Assembly: GCF_900143625.1 (NCBI RefSeq)
Contig: NZ_FRFF01000136.1
Coordinates: 1 to 64,000, forward strand
DNA: 64,000 bases
Reading direction: 5' to 3'
Source: Nocardiopsis sp. JB363
GTDB taxonomy: Bacteria; Actinomycetota; Actinomycetes; Streptosporangiales; Streptosporangiaceae
Made by a program: the position numbers and the translations under genes. The notes beneath the pieces were generated by a model, which searched no databases, was not told the DNA's origin, and saw only the letters and a list, made by a program, of their open reading frames with translations. Shown here in pieces: positions 1 to 9,326 of the stretch (positions are counted from its first letter, which is position 1; each line of letters opens with the position of its first letter).

Positions 1-273
1 ACCTCGGCCGACCACCGCGTTGCGCCTGCGTTGGTGCTGTCCGGGTGGGTGCGCCAGCACTGGGGGATCGAGAACAAGCTCCATCACGTGCGGGATGTGA
101 CCTATGAGGAGGACCGTTCCCAGGTGCGCACGGGCAGCGCTCCGCAGGTCATGGCGACCCTGCGCAACACCGCGATCGGACTGCTCAGAGCAGCCGGGTT
201 CGACAACATCGCCGAGGCCAACCGTCACATGATCCGCGACGAGGCTCGCCCGCTCAGACTCCTACAGACCTGA
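1..273 (+). CDS. ISAs1-family transposase, C-terminal part
   Basis: The reading frame is open from base 1, so the gene starts outside the window and only about 90 residues are seen. The segment [19 protein letters not shown] is the typical end of the DDE domain of ISAs1 (H-repeat-associated) transposases. It includes the WGIENKLH signature, whose glutamate is the last catalytic acid. The tail [20 protein letters not shown] also fits this family. The element would cut and paste its own DNA. I found no clear terminal inverted repeat in the bases after the stop, so the right end of the insertion sequence is not defined. Whether the copy is functional cannot be judged from this fragment. Confidence 0.85.
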   Translation, partial: TSADHRVAPALVLSGWVRQHWGIENKLHHVRDVTYEEDRSQVRTGSAPQVMATLRNTAIGLLRAAGFDNIAEANRHMIRDEARPLRLLQT

Positions 274-563
274 CTTTGCCGGAGCCCTGGCCCCGCCGCT
301 GCCTCCGCAACCGGACCCACGCTGTACACCGACGCGTTGTCACCCTTCACTTTCAAGGACCAGTCACAGAATTTCTGGGCCATCCAGTCGCACCTCTTCA
401 GCCCTCGGGCCGATTAGTCTCTAGTCCCCCACGAGGCTCTCAGTCAATGATCGCCTTTCGTGTGCCACGCCCAAGGAGGTTGTTGATGTAGACGGCTGAC
501 TTGTTGCTGTGCAGCTGATGGAGGTAGGCCCTGCGGAGGGAATGTTTCGTGTTGGATCTGGTG

Positions 564-597
564 GAAGCTCTGGCATGTGTTGGGATCGCCTCCCGTC
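564..597 (+). repeat. 34-bp imperfect direct repeat, copy 1
   Basis: This copy matches 1597-1630 in 29 of 34 positions. The last 17 bases, ending in GATCGCCTCCCGTC, are identical. The two copies bracket the tRNA relic and the small gene at 925-1548, which suggests a past duplication or a pair of element scars. Confidence 0.6.
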
Positions 598-798
598 GCT
601 CTTGTGAATCGGGCAGCCGTCGCTCTCGATCCTGGACCAACCGTCGAAGGTGATGTTGGGTCCGGTCGGCATGGTGTTGCCGGAGGCGTCATGGCAGGCA
701 TCATGGGGCGTGAGCGGAAGGCTGGCCCCACCCTGGACCCATCAGTGGGGTGGCTCCTCTGTAGTGAGGCGGAACACCCCGTTTGACCTGAGGTTCTG

Positions 799-843
799 TG
801 GCACACCCGGCAGGATTTGAACCTGCGGCCATGGGATTAGAAG
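799..843 (-). pseudogene. 3' half of tRNA-Arg(UCU), probable attachment-site relic
   Basis: Read on the minus strand, this is the 3' half of a tRNA. It has an anticodon loop CTTCTAA (anticodon TCT), the 3' anticodon-stem strand TCCCA, a variable loop, a perfect T-arm (GCAGG, loop TTCAAAT, CCTGC), the acceptor strand CGGGTGT, a discriminator G and an encoded CCA. The 5' half is missing. Bases above 843 do not form the anticodon-stem partner TGGGA, a D-arm, or an adjacent acceptor partner. A tRNA cut at the anticodon loop is the usual footprint of integration by a tyrosine recombinase. The foreign side should be the higher coordinates. The intact partner tRNA was not found in the window. Confidence 0.75.
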
Positions 844-924
844 AAGTGCCTGCGAGACGGCTTCTGAGCCGAGAGGATAGGCACGCCAGCACGAGAGATG
901 ACGCGTGTAAGAGAGTGATGACGG

Positions 925-1548
925 GTGCAGATAAACCGGTTCAATGGGAAGGCCAGGTCCGTGGTGCAAGCTGGAACCGTTCATGGAGGCATCCATGTGA
1001 ACGCTGGCCGGGAACAACCTGACACGCCGATCGCTGTATCAGCCGAACTCGTTGAGTGGGAGAACGTAACGGTGCAAGGCCCGGACAAGGCATGGAGGTC
1101 TGTTCCGGTTGCTGAGTGCGTACAGGTCGTCGTGCAACGAGTTCATGGAGCCGAGACCGTCATCACGCGTCCACGCCTTAACGTCGTGTCACGGCTTCCA
1201 GCTCGTTCCTGTTACACCCCGCCTCCTGGCCCTGTCCGCTCTCAGATATCGCTGCATGAGATGTGGATTGCTGATTTGAGCTCGGACAGGCCACGTGTGG
1301 AGCCTGATACGGGTTCGGCACGTTTTGAGTTCGATCTGGCAGACGGGAAGGCCGAGTCATTCCTGATCTACCTTGATGGGTTGATCGATCCTGAGGAGGA
1401 TCTCGTGATCGAACAGGAGTGCACGTTCTGGTTTGAGGTGGAGTGGATGTGCGAAGGACGTCGGGGGGTCGTGGACACCGGTGATCCCGATGGGTGGCCG
1501 TTTTTCTGGCATCCACAACGGCCTTCGCTTGGCGTGCAAGGTGGATGA
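925..1548 (+). CDS. Hypothetical protein with actinobacterial 'VQAG..HGGIHVN' N-terminus
   Basis: This is a 207-residue protein of unknown function, starting at GTG 925; a later start is possible. Near its N-terminus it carries VVQAGTVHGGIHVN. That short glycine/histidine motif recurs at the N-termini of many actinobacterial effector-domain and STAND proteins. A related form, MRDVHGGGLHIH, is in the ATPase at 9327-11369. The rest has an acidic, aromatic-rich C-terminal half (DPEEDLVIEQECTFWFEVEW) that looks like a beta-rich fold. No catalytic motif, signal peptide or membrane segment is visible. It stands alone, upstream of the methylase operon, and may be part of the same accessory or defence region. 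Confidence 0.55.
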   Translation: MQINRFNGKARSVVQAGTVHGGIHVNAGREQPDTPIAVSAELVEWENVTVQGPDKAWRSVPVAECVQVVVQRVHGAETVITRPRLNVVSRLPARSCYTPPPGPVRSQISLHEMWIADLSSDRPRVEPDTGSARFEFDLADGKAESFLIYLDGLIDPEEDLVIEQECTFWFEVEWMCEGRRGVVDTGDPDGWPFFWHPQRPSLGVQGG

Positions 1549-1872
1549 ATGCTCAGGCATCTGATCGTGCTGGGGTGTTACTTGCTGGGTGTGTTAGAGG
1601 CTTTGGTGTGTGTCGGGATCGCCTCCCGTCACTCACAAGGAACGGGCCACCGCTGGACCTGAAACAGCAGGTACCCAGCTGGGGTGGTGCCGTGGCTAGA
1701 GGGTTGGTCCGGGTGCTCTTCCGCTGTGATGAGTAGCGGTCGGCCTCCCCACCGAAGGCTTACGTACGCTGTGCCAAAGTCAGAGTCGTCCCAAACCCCT
1801 GCGCCCTGCGTAGAAGCGCCCTCATACGGCAAGATTGGGCTGGCGAACAGAACGAGAGCTAGAGGTGCCTCT
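1549..1872. other. Gene-free leader of the methylase operon
   Basis: Open frames here have no protein-like sequence. It contains repeat copy 2 (1597-1630). The methylase frame is open back to GTG 1684, but the first roughly 63 residues of that extension look non-coding. Promoter elements could not be assigned with confidence. Confidence 0.5.
1597..1630 (+). repeat. 34-bp imperfect direct repeat, copy 2
   Basis: This is the second copy of the repeat at 564-597, in the same orientation, with 29 of 34 bases identical. It lies in the gene-free stretch ahead of the methylase operon. Confidence 0.6.
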
Positions 1873-4800
1873 GTGGACGACTTGCTGGACAACGCGAACG
1901 CGATGGATATCCACTGGGAAGCACCCTCGGATGTCCCGAAAACGCTGCACGTTGACTCCGTGCTGGTCGGAGACCAGCCTGACGCGCTCGAGGTCGTCGT
2001 CGCCCACAGCCAGGCCAAACCCAAGGCCGAAGACATGCGGCGGCTATGGAAAGCACGTTGGGCCATGCGTGCAGCCCCCGTGGCCCTGGTGGTGCAGTAC
2101 GAGTCCACCCACGGAAATCAGGCTGCCGTCTGCGGTCTACGCGAGGACGCCGACGTCGTATTCGACTTCGACATCGGGCAGGTAGAACGGGTGGGTATCG
2201 CAGCCTTCGACTCACCCACCGTATCCGAGGGGGAGCGCCTCTTTCAGAAGCTGCTCTCGGACCTGGTAGAGAATCAGATCCCCGGGCTCACGAACACGGG
2301 CCTGTTCGCCTCCCACGAGCTACGCGCAGGGGTACCTCAGCGCCCCGACTGGCAGACTCAGAAGGCCCTGGCCCGGTCCCTGTTGGCGCACCGTGGAGCA
2401 GGGTTGCTCGACGCCCTTGGCTACGACGTTTCCCCTTACCGATCCGCGGGCTTTCTCCTCAGTACCCAGGACGGACCGCGCCGCGCGGTCGCCGTCTTGG
2501 TCGAGGACAACGAGCACTTCGACCGGCCCTCGTCACGTCTGAATGCCGAATCCCCAGTGCTCTACGGGCTGAGCATGGCCCAGCAGCAGGAACTACCCTG
2601 GCTGCTGCTCCTGCGTGGAACCCAGCTGCGGTTGTACTCAGCCAAACCCCAGGTGGGGGTGGGACGCAAGGGCCAGACCGAAACCTACGTCGAACTGGAC
2701 CTCGCCCTGTTGGACGAGGACTCCGCCACCTACCTCCCGCTCCTCTTTCACGCCGAGGCCCTGGCCCCTGCGGGCAGCGTCGACGAGATCCTGCAGGCCT
2801 CCGCCAACCACGTTGCCGCCCTAGGAGCGCGGCTGCGCGAGCGCATCTACACCGAGGCCGTGCCCGCCCTCGCGGTCGCCGTCGCCTCCCACATGGGGGC
2901 CGAAAGCGAGGAGAAGCTGGAGGAGGCCTACCATCGCACCCTGGTCATCCTATTCAGGCTCCTCTTCGTGGCCTATGCGGAGGACCGTGGCCTCCTGCCC
3001 TACCCAGGCAATCCCCGCTACACACGCAAGGCATTGAAGACCCTGGCACGGGAGTTCGTCGACTCACCTGACGAGGAGTTCGACGCCAACGCCACGGACC
3101 TGTGGAACGACCTGTTGGCGGTATGGCGCGCCATCAACGACGGCAACGAAGAGTGGGACGTGCCCGCCTACAACGGCGGCCTGTTCGCCGATGACGAGCA
3201 TCATCCTTCCGGCCGGGAGATCAGCCGGATGCAGCTCACCAATGTCGAGATCGGCCCGGCACTACGGGCGCTTCTGGTGGACACCTCCGACGACGGGGTA
3301 TTCGGCCCAGTCGATTTCCGTAGCCTGTCGGTACGGGAGTTCGGCACGATTTACGAGGGCCTGCTGGAGTCCTCACTGAGCATCGCCCCCACCGACCTGA
3401 CCCTGACCAAGGACAAATCCTTCGTCCCGGCCAAGACTAGTCAAAAGGTCGAGGTCCCAGCCGGGCGAGTGTACTTCCACAACGCCTCCGGCAAGCGCAA
3501 AGCCACCGGTTCCTACTTCACCAAGTCCTTCGCTGTCGAGCACCTGCTGGACACGTCCCTGGAACCGGCACTCACCCAGCACCTGGACCGGCTCCGCGCG
3601 CTGATCGACCAAGGCGAAGAGGCCAAAGCCGCCGAGGCGTTCTTCGACTTCCGGGTCGCGGACCTGGCGATGGGCTCGGGCCACTTCCTGGTCGCGGCTA
3701 TCGACCGTATCGAGCGCCGGTTGGCCGCCTTCCTCACGGAGCACCGGCTGCCTACGGTGACCGAGGAGCTGGAGCGGCTCGCTCAGGTCGCCCGTGAAGC
3801 CTTGGGGGACCAGGCCGACCAGGTGGAGATCGAGACGTCCATGCTGCTGCGCAGGCAGATCGCCCGGCGCTGCATCTACGGGCTGGACCTGAACGCGATG
3901 GCGGTGGAGCTGGCCCGCCTGGGCATCTGGATCCACACCTTCGTGCCCGGTCTGCCCATGTCGGCACTGGACCACGGCCTTGTTGCCGGCAACAGCCTCA
4001 CCGGAATGGCCACCATCAACCAAGTTTTGGACGTACTGGACGCAAATCGGACTCCGGGTCAGGTCAGCTTCTTCGCTGAACAGATCGAGACCACTCTGGA
4101 GAAAGCACGGGCCCGACTACTGCGCGTCGGCAGGACAGCCGAGGCCACCAAACAAGAAGTGCACGCCGCCCGCGAGGCCCACGCACAGGCCCTGCAGGAA
4201 GCCGAGGACGCCAAAGCACTGCTCGATGCAGCCGTTGCAGTACAGATGGGCGCCATCCCGCTGCCCATGGACCCAGACCAGGCCATCGCCAGGGGTAGAA
4301 GCGAGGAAGCGCGCGAGGCCGTTGCCGCGGTTCGCGCCACGCACCTGCTCTACCAGTTCCCCGAGGTCTTCCTCCGCCCGGCGGGCGGCTTTGACGTGAT
4401 CCTGGGCAACCCGCCGTGGGAGAAGGTGCGGTGGGAGGCCGCCCCGTACTGGGTGGGTGTCTCTCCTGGTCTGATGGCGCTGACCGACCAAGCGCGTGAA
4501 AAGAAGATCAAGAAGCTGCGAGCCGAACGCCCCCTGGAGGCCGAACGAGAGCAGCAGGAGCGGCAGGAGCGGGAGATTCTTCAGGGCCTTTTCAAGAAGG
4601 CTTACACGCTGCGCGGCGGTACCCATCTGGAGTTGGCGCAACTCATGTTGGAGCGGGCCCTGCGGTCGCTGTCCCGTACGGGCCACTTGGGGTTGGTGCT
4701 GCCACGTCAGAGCATGGTACTGGCAGGGTGGAAGAAGCTGCGCGGCCATCTGGTGGGATCCTATGACCTGAGCATCGTCCAGGGACGCAACCACAGCGAG

Positions 4801-5823
4801 TGGATCTTCGAGGAAGTCCATGCCTCTTATGCGGTGGTGCTGTTGTCGGTCGGGCCACGCAGACAGCGCACTATCAAGGTTGGTGTCGCCCGCAGCCCTG
4901 AGGAGGTGCATGCTGTTGCCGCGGACCGCAACACCTATTTCACTCCAAATGAACTGGAAACCCTTTCAGATACGAACGTCATTCCCTGGCTCAATAAGTC
5001 AGAGGACCGCTACATAATCGATATCATGCAATCTTTTCCTCGGATCTCCTCCGGGCAGGGGTGGATCCGCGCCTCGCACGACGCACGCTGGGACTTCCGC
5101 GGAAGTGGCCCCGACAAACGGCTCGTCACGTCCCAAGACGCCTCAGGTGCTTGGAAGGTGCTGATGACCCGGCACGTGGACGCGTTCACCTTCGACGATG
5201 AACCGCACAAACAGTTTGTCACCGACCTACTCCCGCTCTCCGAACTCAAACGCGGTGTGGCCCTCACCGACGGCGCTTTCACTCTGGGGGCGGGGCACCC
5301 GTTGTTGATCTTCCGTCACCCCAGCCGCAGTGACGACAGCCGCACCCTCATCGCCACCGCCCTGCCCGAAACGGGATACCTGCACAACAAGGGTTCCGTG
5401 CACGCCATCATGCACGACATCACCTCGTCCCCCACCTCCCGGCTCGCGTTGGTGGGCCTGTTGAACACGCTGACGATGGATTGGTGGGCGCGGCGCTTCG
5501 TGGACCGGCATGTCACCTCGCCCATCATCAACCAGCTCCGGCTCCCCGCGTGGGACAGCGACGGCATCGCCACCGCCGCCGCGATCACCGGTTCCCTTCT
5601 CAGCCGCGGAGGCAGCACCCGCCTGGCCGGAGGCATCGACGTCACCGACCGGCACCAGGGCACTGACAGCGTGGAACTGCTGGCCGAGCTCGAACGCCTC
5701 ACCCTGCGCGGCTTCGGCCTCCAGCACCACGACCTGGAGGTCATCGCGCAGGACTTCAGCACCACCGGGCTCTCGCCCGAACTTCGCACCGCCTTGAACC
5801 TCGGCAAGGGAACCCCGCAGTGA
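1873..5823 (+). CDS. Eco57I-like N6-adenine DNA methyltransferase (restriction/defence type)
   Basis: This large (about 1316 residues) class I methyltransferase resembles the Eco57I/PglX/DrmMI group, which methylates adenine in DNA in restriction, BREX and DISARM systems. The AdoMet motif DLAMGSGHFLV lies near residue 597 and the catalytic NPPW near residue 846. A long helical region between and after them is probably target recognition. The N-terminal roughly 450 residues include an RNase-H-like or unknown domain with no clear nuclease motif that I can name. GTG 1873 is preferred because AGAGG sits 7 bases upstream and family-like sequence begins there; GTG 1684 is an in-frame alternative. 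The stop overlaps the start of the helicase gene (GTGA), so the two are translationally coupled. No specificity subunit or other BREX/DISARM gene is adjacent. Confidence 0.85.
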   Translation: MDDLLDNANAMDIHWEAPSDVPKTLHVDSVLVGDQPDALEVVVAHSQAKPKAEDMRRLWKARWAMRAAPVALVVQYESTHGNQAAVCGLREDADVVFDFDIGQVERVGIAAFDSPTVSEGERLFQKLLSDLVENQIPGLTNTGLFASHELRAGVPQRPDWQTQKALARSLLAHRGAGLLDALGYDVSPYRSAGFLLSTQDGPRRAVAVLVEDNEHFDRPSSRLNAESPVLYGLSMAQQQELPWLLLLRGTQLRLYSAKPQVGVGRKGQTETYVELDLALLDEDSATYLPLLFHAEALAPAGSVDEILQASANHVAALGARLRERIYTEAVPALAVAVASHMGAESEEKLEEAYHRTLVILFRLLFVAYAEDRGLLPYPGNPRYTRKALKTLAREFVDSPDEEFDANATDLWNDLLAVWRAINDGNEEWDVPAYNGGLFADDEHHPSGREISRMQLTNVEIGPALRALLVDTSDDGVFGPVDFRSLSVREFGTIYEGLLESSLSIAPTDLTLTKDKSFVPAKTSQKVEVPAGRVYFHNASGKRKATGSYFTKSFAVEHLLDTSLEPALTQHLDRLRALIDQGEEAKAAEAFFDFRVADLAMGSGHFLVAAIDRIERRLAAFLTEHRLPTVTEELERLAQVAREALGDQADQVEIETSMLLRRQIARRCIYGLDLNAMAVELARLGIWIHTFVPGLPMSALDHGLVAGNSLTGMATINQVLDVLDANRTPGQVSFFAEQIETTLEKARARLLRVGRTAEATKQEVHAAREAHAQALQEAEDAKALLDAAVAVQMGAIPLPMDPDQAIARGRSEEAREAVAAVRATHLLYQFPEVFLRPAGGFDVILGNPPWEKVRWEAAPYWVGVSPGLMALTDQAREKKIKKLRAERPLEAEREQQERQEREILQGLFKKAYTLRGGTHLELAQLMLERALRSLSRTGHLGLVLPRQSMVLAGWKKLRGHLVGSYDLSIVQGRNHSEWIFEEVHASYAVVLLSVGPRRQRTIKVGVARSPEEVHAVAADRNTYFTPNELETLSDTNVIPWLNKSEDRYIIDIMQSFPRISSGQGWIRASHDARWDFRGSGPDKRLVTSQDASGAWKVLMTRHVDAFTFDDEPHKQFVTDLLPLSELKRGVALTDGAFTLGAGHPLLIFRHPSRSDDSRTLIATALPETGYLHNKGSVHAIMHDITSSPTSRLALVGLLNTLTMDWWARRFVDRHVTSPIINQLRLPAWDSDGIATAAAITGSLLSRGGSTRLAGGIDVTDRHQGTDSVELLAELERLTLRGFGLQHHDLEVIAQDFSTTGLSPELRTALNLGKGTPQ

Positions 5824-8800
5824 CCTCCCACACCTACAGGCCCGAATTCGCCACCAACACCCCGCAGGAGGGGGAGACGGTCGCCAGCGCGATCAACACC
5901 CTCCTGGGAGGGCTACGCACCCGGCTGGTGCAACCGCCGGACCTGGCCATCGCCACGGCCTACTTCAACCCGGGCGGGTTCGCCCTCCTCGCCCAGGAGT
6001 TGGAGCAGGTCGGCCAGGTGCGCCTGCTTCTGGGCGCTGAACCCGCCCAGGAACAGCCCCAGGTACGGCCGCTCAACCGCGGCCCGAAGAAGCGCCGAGG
6101 CCGCAGTTCTGCACCTGCCCCCGAAGTGCGCCGGGCACTGGAAGGCCACCAACGCTCCCTGTACCAGGACCGGGATCTGATGGGTTTCACCCGCGAGACC
6201 GACGCCCGGGAGCGGCGCCTGGTCGCCTGGCTGCGCGAACACCCCAAGGTGCAGGTGCGGCGCTACGAGCAGGGATTCCTACACGGTAAAGCGTTCCTCG
6301 TGGAGACCGACACGACCGGCGTGATCGCCGGGTCCAGCAACTTCACCTACGCCGGTCTGGCCCGCAACAACGAGCTGAACCTGGGCCACTACCAGCCACA
6401 CGTGGTCGGACAGGTCCTGGACTGGTTTGATCAGCAGTGGGAAGCCGCCGCCCCCTACGATCTTGCGGCCCTGTACGAGGCGCGGTGGCAGCCGCACCAG
6501 CCCTGGCACGTGTTCCTGCGCATGCTGCACGAACTCTACGGAGCCGACCTGGAGGAGGACACCCACGGCGACTCGCGTCTGGGCCTGACACGCTTTCAGG
6601 CCGATGGCGTGTGGCGGGCCAAAAGGATCCTGCAAAGGCGCCGCGGTGTCCTGATCGCCGACGAGGTCGGTCTGGGCAAGACCTTCCTGGCCGGGGAACT
6701 GATCCACGAGGCGGTCTTCGAACGCCGCCAGAAGGTGTTGATCATCGCGCCGGCCACTCTGCGGGACGCGACCTGGCGACCGTTCCTGCGCGAACACAAC
6801 CTCGCTGCGGTCGAGTGCGTGTCCTTCGAAGAACTCGTTGCCCATATTGAGGACGCCGGTTCCCACAACTCCGCGCTCCAGGACCCCGACCAGTACGCAA
6901 TGGTCGTGGTCGACGAAGCGCACGCCTTGCGCAACGACAGCACCAAGCGAGCAGCAGCCGTGCGGAGACTGCTGGCGGGGTCGGTGGCTAAGGACCTGGT
7001 GGAGTTGACGGCTACCCCGGTCAACAACAGCCTGGACGACCTCCACAACCTCATCAGCTACTTCGCCACCAACGATGCCGAGTTCGCGGACGTGGGCATT
7101 CCCAGCCTGCGCGCCTACTTCAACCGAGCCTCGGCGCTACATCCCGACGATCTGTCCCCCGAGCACCTCTTCGACGTCTTGGATGAGGTAGCCGTCCGCC
7201 GTACCCGGCGCTTCGTCAAGAACCACTACGTGGGCGACGAGGTGGTCATCAACGGTAGGAAGCGGGAAATCAGCTTTCCCACGTGCCGTGTGCAGCGCAT
7301 CGACTACAACCTGGACTCGCTGCTCCCGGGCATCTTCGAGGAACTGGCTACGGCGCTGGGTGCCGATACCCACCAGGACACTGACACCGTCGACGGCACA
7401 CTCACCGGGGTCATCCTCGAGCGTCTGGGGGCGGTGCTCACCATGGCCCGCTACGTCCCCTCGCGGTTTAAGAAGACGGGGGTGGCGGAGCAGTACGAAG
7501 CTCAGAACGCCGGATTGCTGAGGTCCAACCTCCTCAAGCGCTTCGAGTCCTCTGCGCAGGCTTTCGAGAAGACCGTGGGCAAGATGGTCGATTCCCATGT
7601 TCTGTTCCTGGAAGCGTTGGAATCGGGGATGGTACTGACCGGCAAGGCCCTCAGCGAGTGGGAGGACTTCTCCAGTGAGGACGTCGAGGAGTTCCTGGAC
7701 GCGGTCGATTCCCAGGAAAACGTCTCCAGCACTGATGGCTACGACGTCGAGCGGCTGAAGGAAGCGGTTGATGCCGACCTGGCGGTGCTGCAGGAGTTCC
7801 GCGCGAAGGTCCGGGTGGTCGACTTCCACAACGACCCCAAGGTCGCCGAACTCATCGATCAGCTCGCTGTCATAGCCCAGGAGGCCCAGGAGGAGGGCAT
7901 CGGTGAGGACGACATCCGCAACAAACGCAAAGTCCTCATCTTCACCTACTTCTCCGACACTGCCGACTACCTCGACCGGGCCATCAAACACGCGATCACC
8001 GTCAATGAAGCCCTGGCTGCGTACCGGGACCGGGTCGTCCTGGTGAAGGGCAGCGACAAGGCCAACCGCGGCGATGCCATCACCGGATTCGCCCCCATGA
8101 CCGCAGGCACCGGCACAGAGGAAGACCGCTACGACATCATCGTGGCGACCGACACCCTCGCCGAGGGAGTCAACCTCCAGCAGGCGCGCCACATCATCAA
8201 CTACGACCTGCCGTGGAACCCTATGCGCCTGGTCCAACGCCACGGCCGCATCGACCGCATTGGATCACCTCACACCGAGGTGTTCATGCGATGCTTCTTC
8301 CCCGACCAAGGCCTGGACGCAGTCCTGCGTCTAGAAGAGCGCCTCCAGCGCAAACTCAAGCAGGCCGCCGCGTCCATCGGGCAAGACACGGTTTTGCCCG
8401 ACGTGGCAGCCGTGGAACGTGTCATCACCGACACCCGGGAGCAGATCGAGCGCCTACGCCGCGAAGAGTCAATCCTGTTCTCCGATGAGGGCAACTCCTC
8501 CCTGTCTGGTGAGGAATACCGGCGTCAGCTCACCAAAGAGTTCCAGAGCTCCCAGGACAAGGAGACGGTCCTAGGCTTGCCCTGGGGGTCGGGCTCGGGA
8601 TTCAACCGCCCGGGCGCGGACCCGGGGTTCGTATTCTGTGCCCGCATCGGCGACCACCCCAAGCCGTGGCTGCGCTACGTACCGATGAACAAGAACCTCA
8701 CCGTCCAGGTGAACCCCGGTGAGGAAACGACCGTGGTCATCAACGACGTCCTGTCCTGCTTGGCCCAAGCCACACCGCCGAGCGCGACCACCGAACCGGT

Positions 8801-9203
8801 ACTGGGCGAGCAGACGTATCAAGCCGCCTTCGACGCCTGGGAAGCCGCGCAGGAGGACATCCTTACCCAGTGGAAGCGGCAGACAGACCCGCTGAATCTG
8901 GCTCCACAGGTGCCCAAAGCCATGCGCGACGCATCAGCACTCGTCAGGGCCCACGGATCCTTCTTGGAGAAGCAGGAAGAACTAGACCGGCGTCTCAACG
9001 CCCCCTACGCGCCGCGTATCCAGCGAGAAGTCCGGTGGATTCTGGTCGACCAGCAGATGACCGACAAGGAGAAGGTGCGTGCCCTGTACGAGTTCGCCGA
9101 GTCCAACGGTTTGACGCCCCCTCCGAGGGTGCAACCGCTGCCCCCGGCGGACAAGGAGGACATTCATCTCGTGTGCTGGATCGCTATCACCTCTACTGAG
9201 TAG
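5820..9203 (+). CDS. PLD-nuclease / SNF2-type helicase fusion
   Basis: This 1127-residue protein joins a phospholipase-D-superfamily nuclease domain to a superfamily 2 helicase. The nuclease signature is HGKAFLV near residue 155 followed by GSSNFTYAGL. This is a single HxK half-site, as in nucleases that act as dimers. The helicase shows DEVGLGKTFL (Walker A, near 280), VVVDEAHALRN (near 364), LTATPVNN (motif III) and the C-terminal lobe ending in QRHGRIDRIGS (near 806). The long C-terminal tail is unassigned. Because it overlaps the methylase gene by four bases, it is probably the ATP-driven translocase and cleaving part of one DNA-modification defence system. DrmD of class 1 DISARM and Type ISP enzymes are the nearest known concepts, but drmA, drmB and drmC are absent. 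Confidence 0.85.
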   Translation: MTSHTYRPEFATNTPQEGETVASAINTLLGGLRTRLVQPPDLAIATAYFNPGGFALLAQELEQVGQVRLLLGAEPAQEQPQVRPLNRGPKKRRGRSSAPAPEVRRALEGHQRSLYQDRDLMGFTRETDARERRLVAWLREHPKVQVRRYEQGFLHGKAFLVETDTTGVIAGSSNFTYAGLARNNELNLGHYQPHVVGQVLDWFDQQWEAAAPYDLAALYEARWQPHQPWHVFLRMLHELYGADLEEDTHGDSRLGLTRFQADGVWRAKRILQRRRGVLIADEVGLGKTFLAGELIHEAVFERRQKVLIIAPATLRDATWRPFLREHNLAAVECVSFEELVAHIEDAGSHNSALQDPDQYAMVVVDEAHALRNDSTKRAAAVRRLLAGSVAKDLVELTATPVNNSLDDLHNLISYFATNDAEFADVGIPSLRAYFNRASALHPDDLSPEHLFDVLDEVAVRRTRRFVKNHYVGDEVVINGRKREISFPTCRVQRIDYNLDSLLPGIFEELATALGADTHQDTDTVDGTLTGVILERLGAVLTMARYVPSRFKKTGVAEQYEAQNAGLLRSNLLKRFESSAQAFEKTVGKMVDSHVLFLEALESGMVLTGKALSEWEDFSSEDVEEFLDAVDSQENVSSTDGYDVERLKEAVDADLAVLQEFRAKVRVVDFHNDPKVAELIDQLAVIAQEAQEEGIGEDDIRNKRKVLIFTYFSDTADYLDRAIKHAITVNEALAAYRDRVVLVKGSDKANRGDAITGFAPMTAGTGTEEDRYDIIVATDTLAEGVNLQQARHIINYDLPWNPMRLVQRHGRIDRIGSPHTEVFMRCFFPDQGLDAVLRLEERLQRKLKQAAASIGQDTVLPDVAAVERVITDTREQIERLRREESILFSDEGNSSLSGEEYRRQLTKEFQSSQDKETVLGLPWGSGSGFNRPGADPGFVFCARIGDHPKPWLRYVPMNKNLTVQVNPGEETTVVINDVLSCLAQATPPSATTEPVLGEQTYQAAFDAWEAAQEDILTQWKRQTDPLNLAPQVPKAMRDASALVRAHGSFLEKQEELDRRLNAPYAPRIQREVRWILVDQQMTDKEKVRALYEFAESNGLTPPPRVQPLPPADKEDIHLVCWIAITSTE

Positions 9204-9326
9204 CCCAGCAGCAGAACCGGCTCTGGGTAGCGGGAGCGGGCAGAAACCATATCGGCTTCCGCTGCCCGTTGGTGAAGCCGCAGCATAGAAAGTTTCAACA
9301 CGTTTGACAGCTTCCGGAGGGCCAAG
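9204..9326. terminator. Convergent intergenic gap with weak hairpin
   Basis: The helicase gene (plus) and the STAND gene (minus) converge here. CGGGCAG and CTGCCCG form a short imperfect hairpin near 9236-9271, which may end either transcript. No gene is seen. Confidence 0.35.

Larger units (their letters stand above)
274..924. other. Gene-free stretch with repeat and tRNA relic
   Basis: No convincing gene is present between the transposase tail and the next coding region. Short open frames on both strands have no recognisable protein sequence. The stretch holds one copy of a 34-bp imperfect repeat (564-597) and the 3' half of a tRNA-Arg gene (799-843). It looks like decayed DNA at an integration site. 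Confidence 0.6.

Noticed and set aside
799-927. A complete tRNA, using GCACCCG at 921-927 as 5' acceptor strand
   Set aside because: The seven bases could pair with the acceptor, but the RNA would be about 128 nt with no D-arm and no anticodon stem. A chance match is likelier.
1873-9203. A full DISARM or BREX locus
   Set aside because: Only methylase and helicase/PLD proteins are present; DrmA, DrmB, BrxA-C, PglZ and others are absent on both sides.
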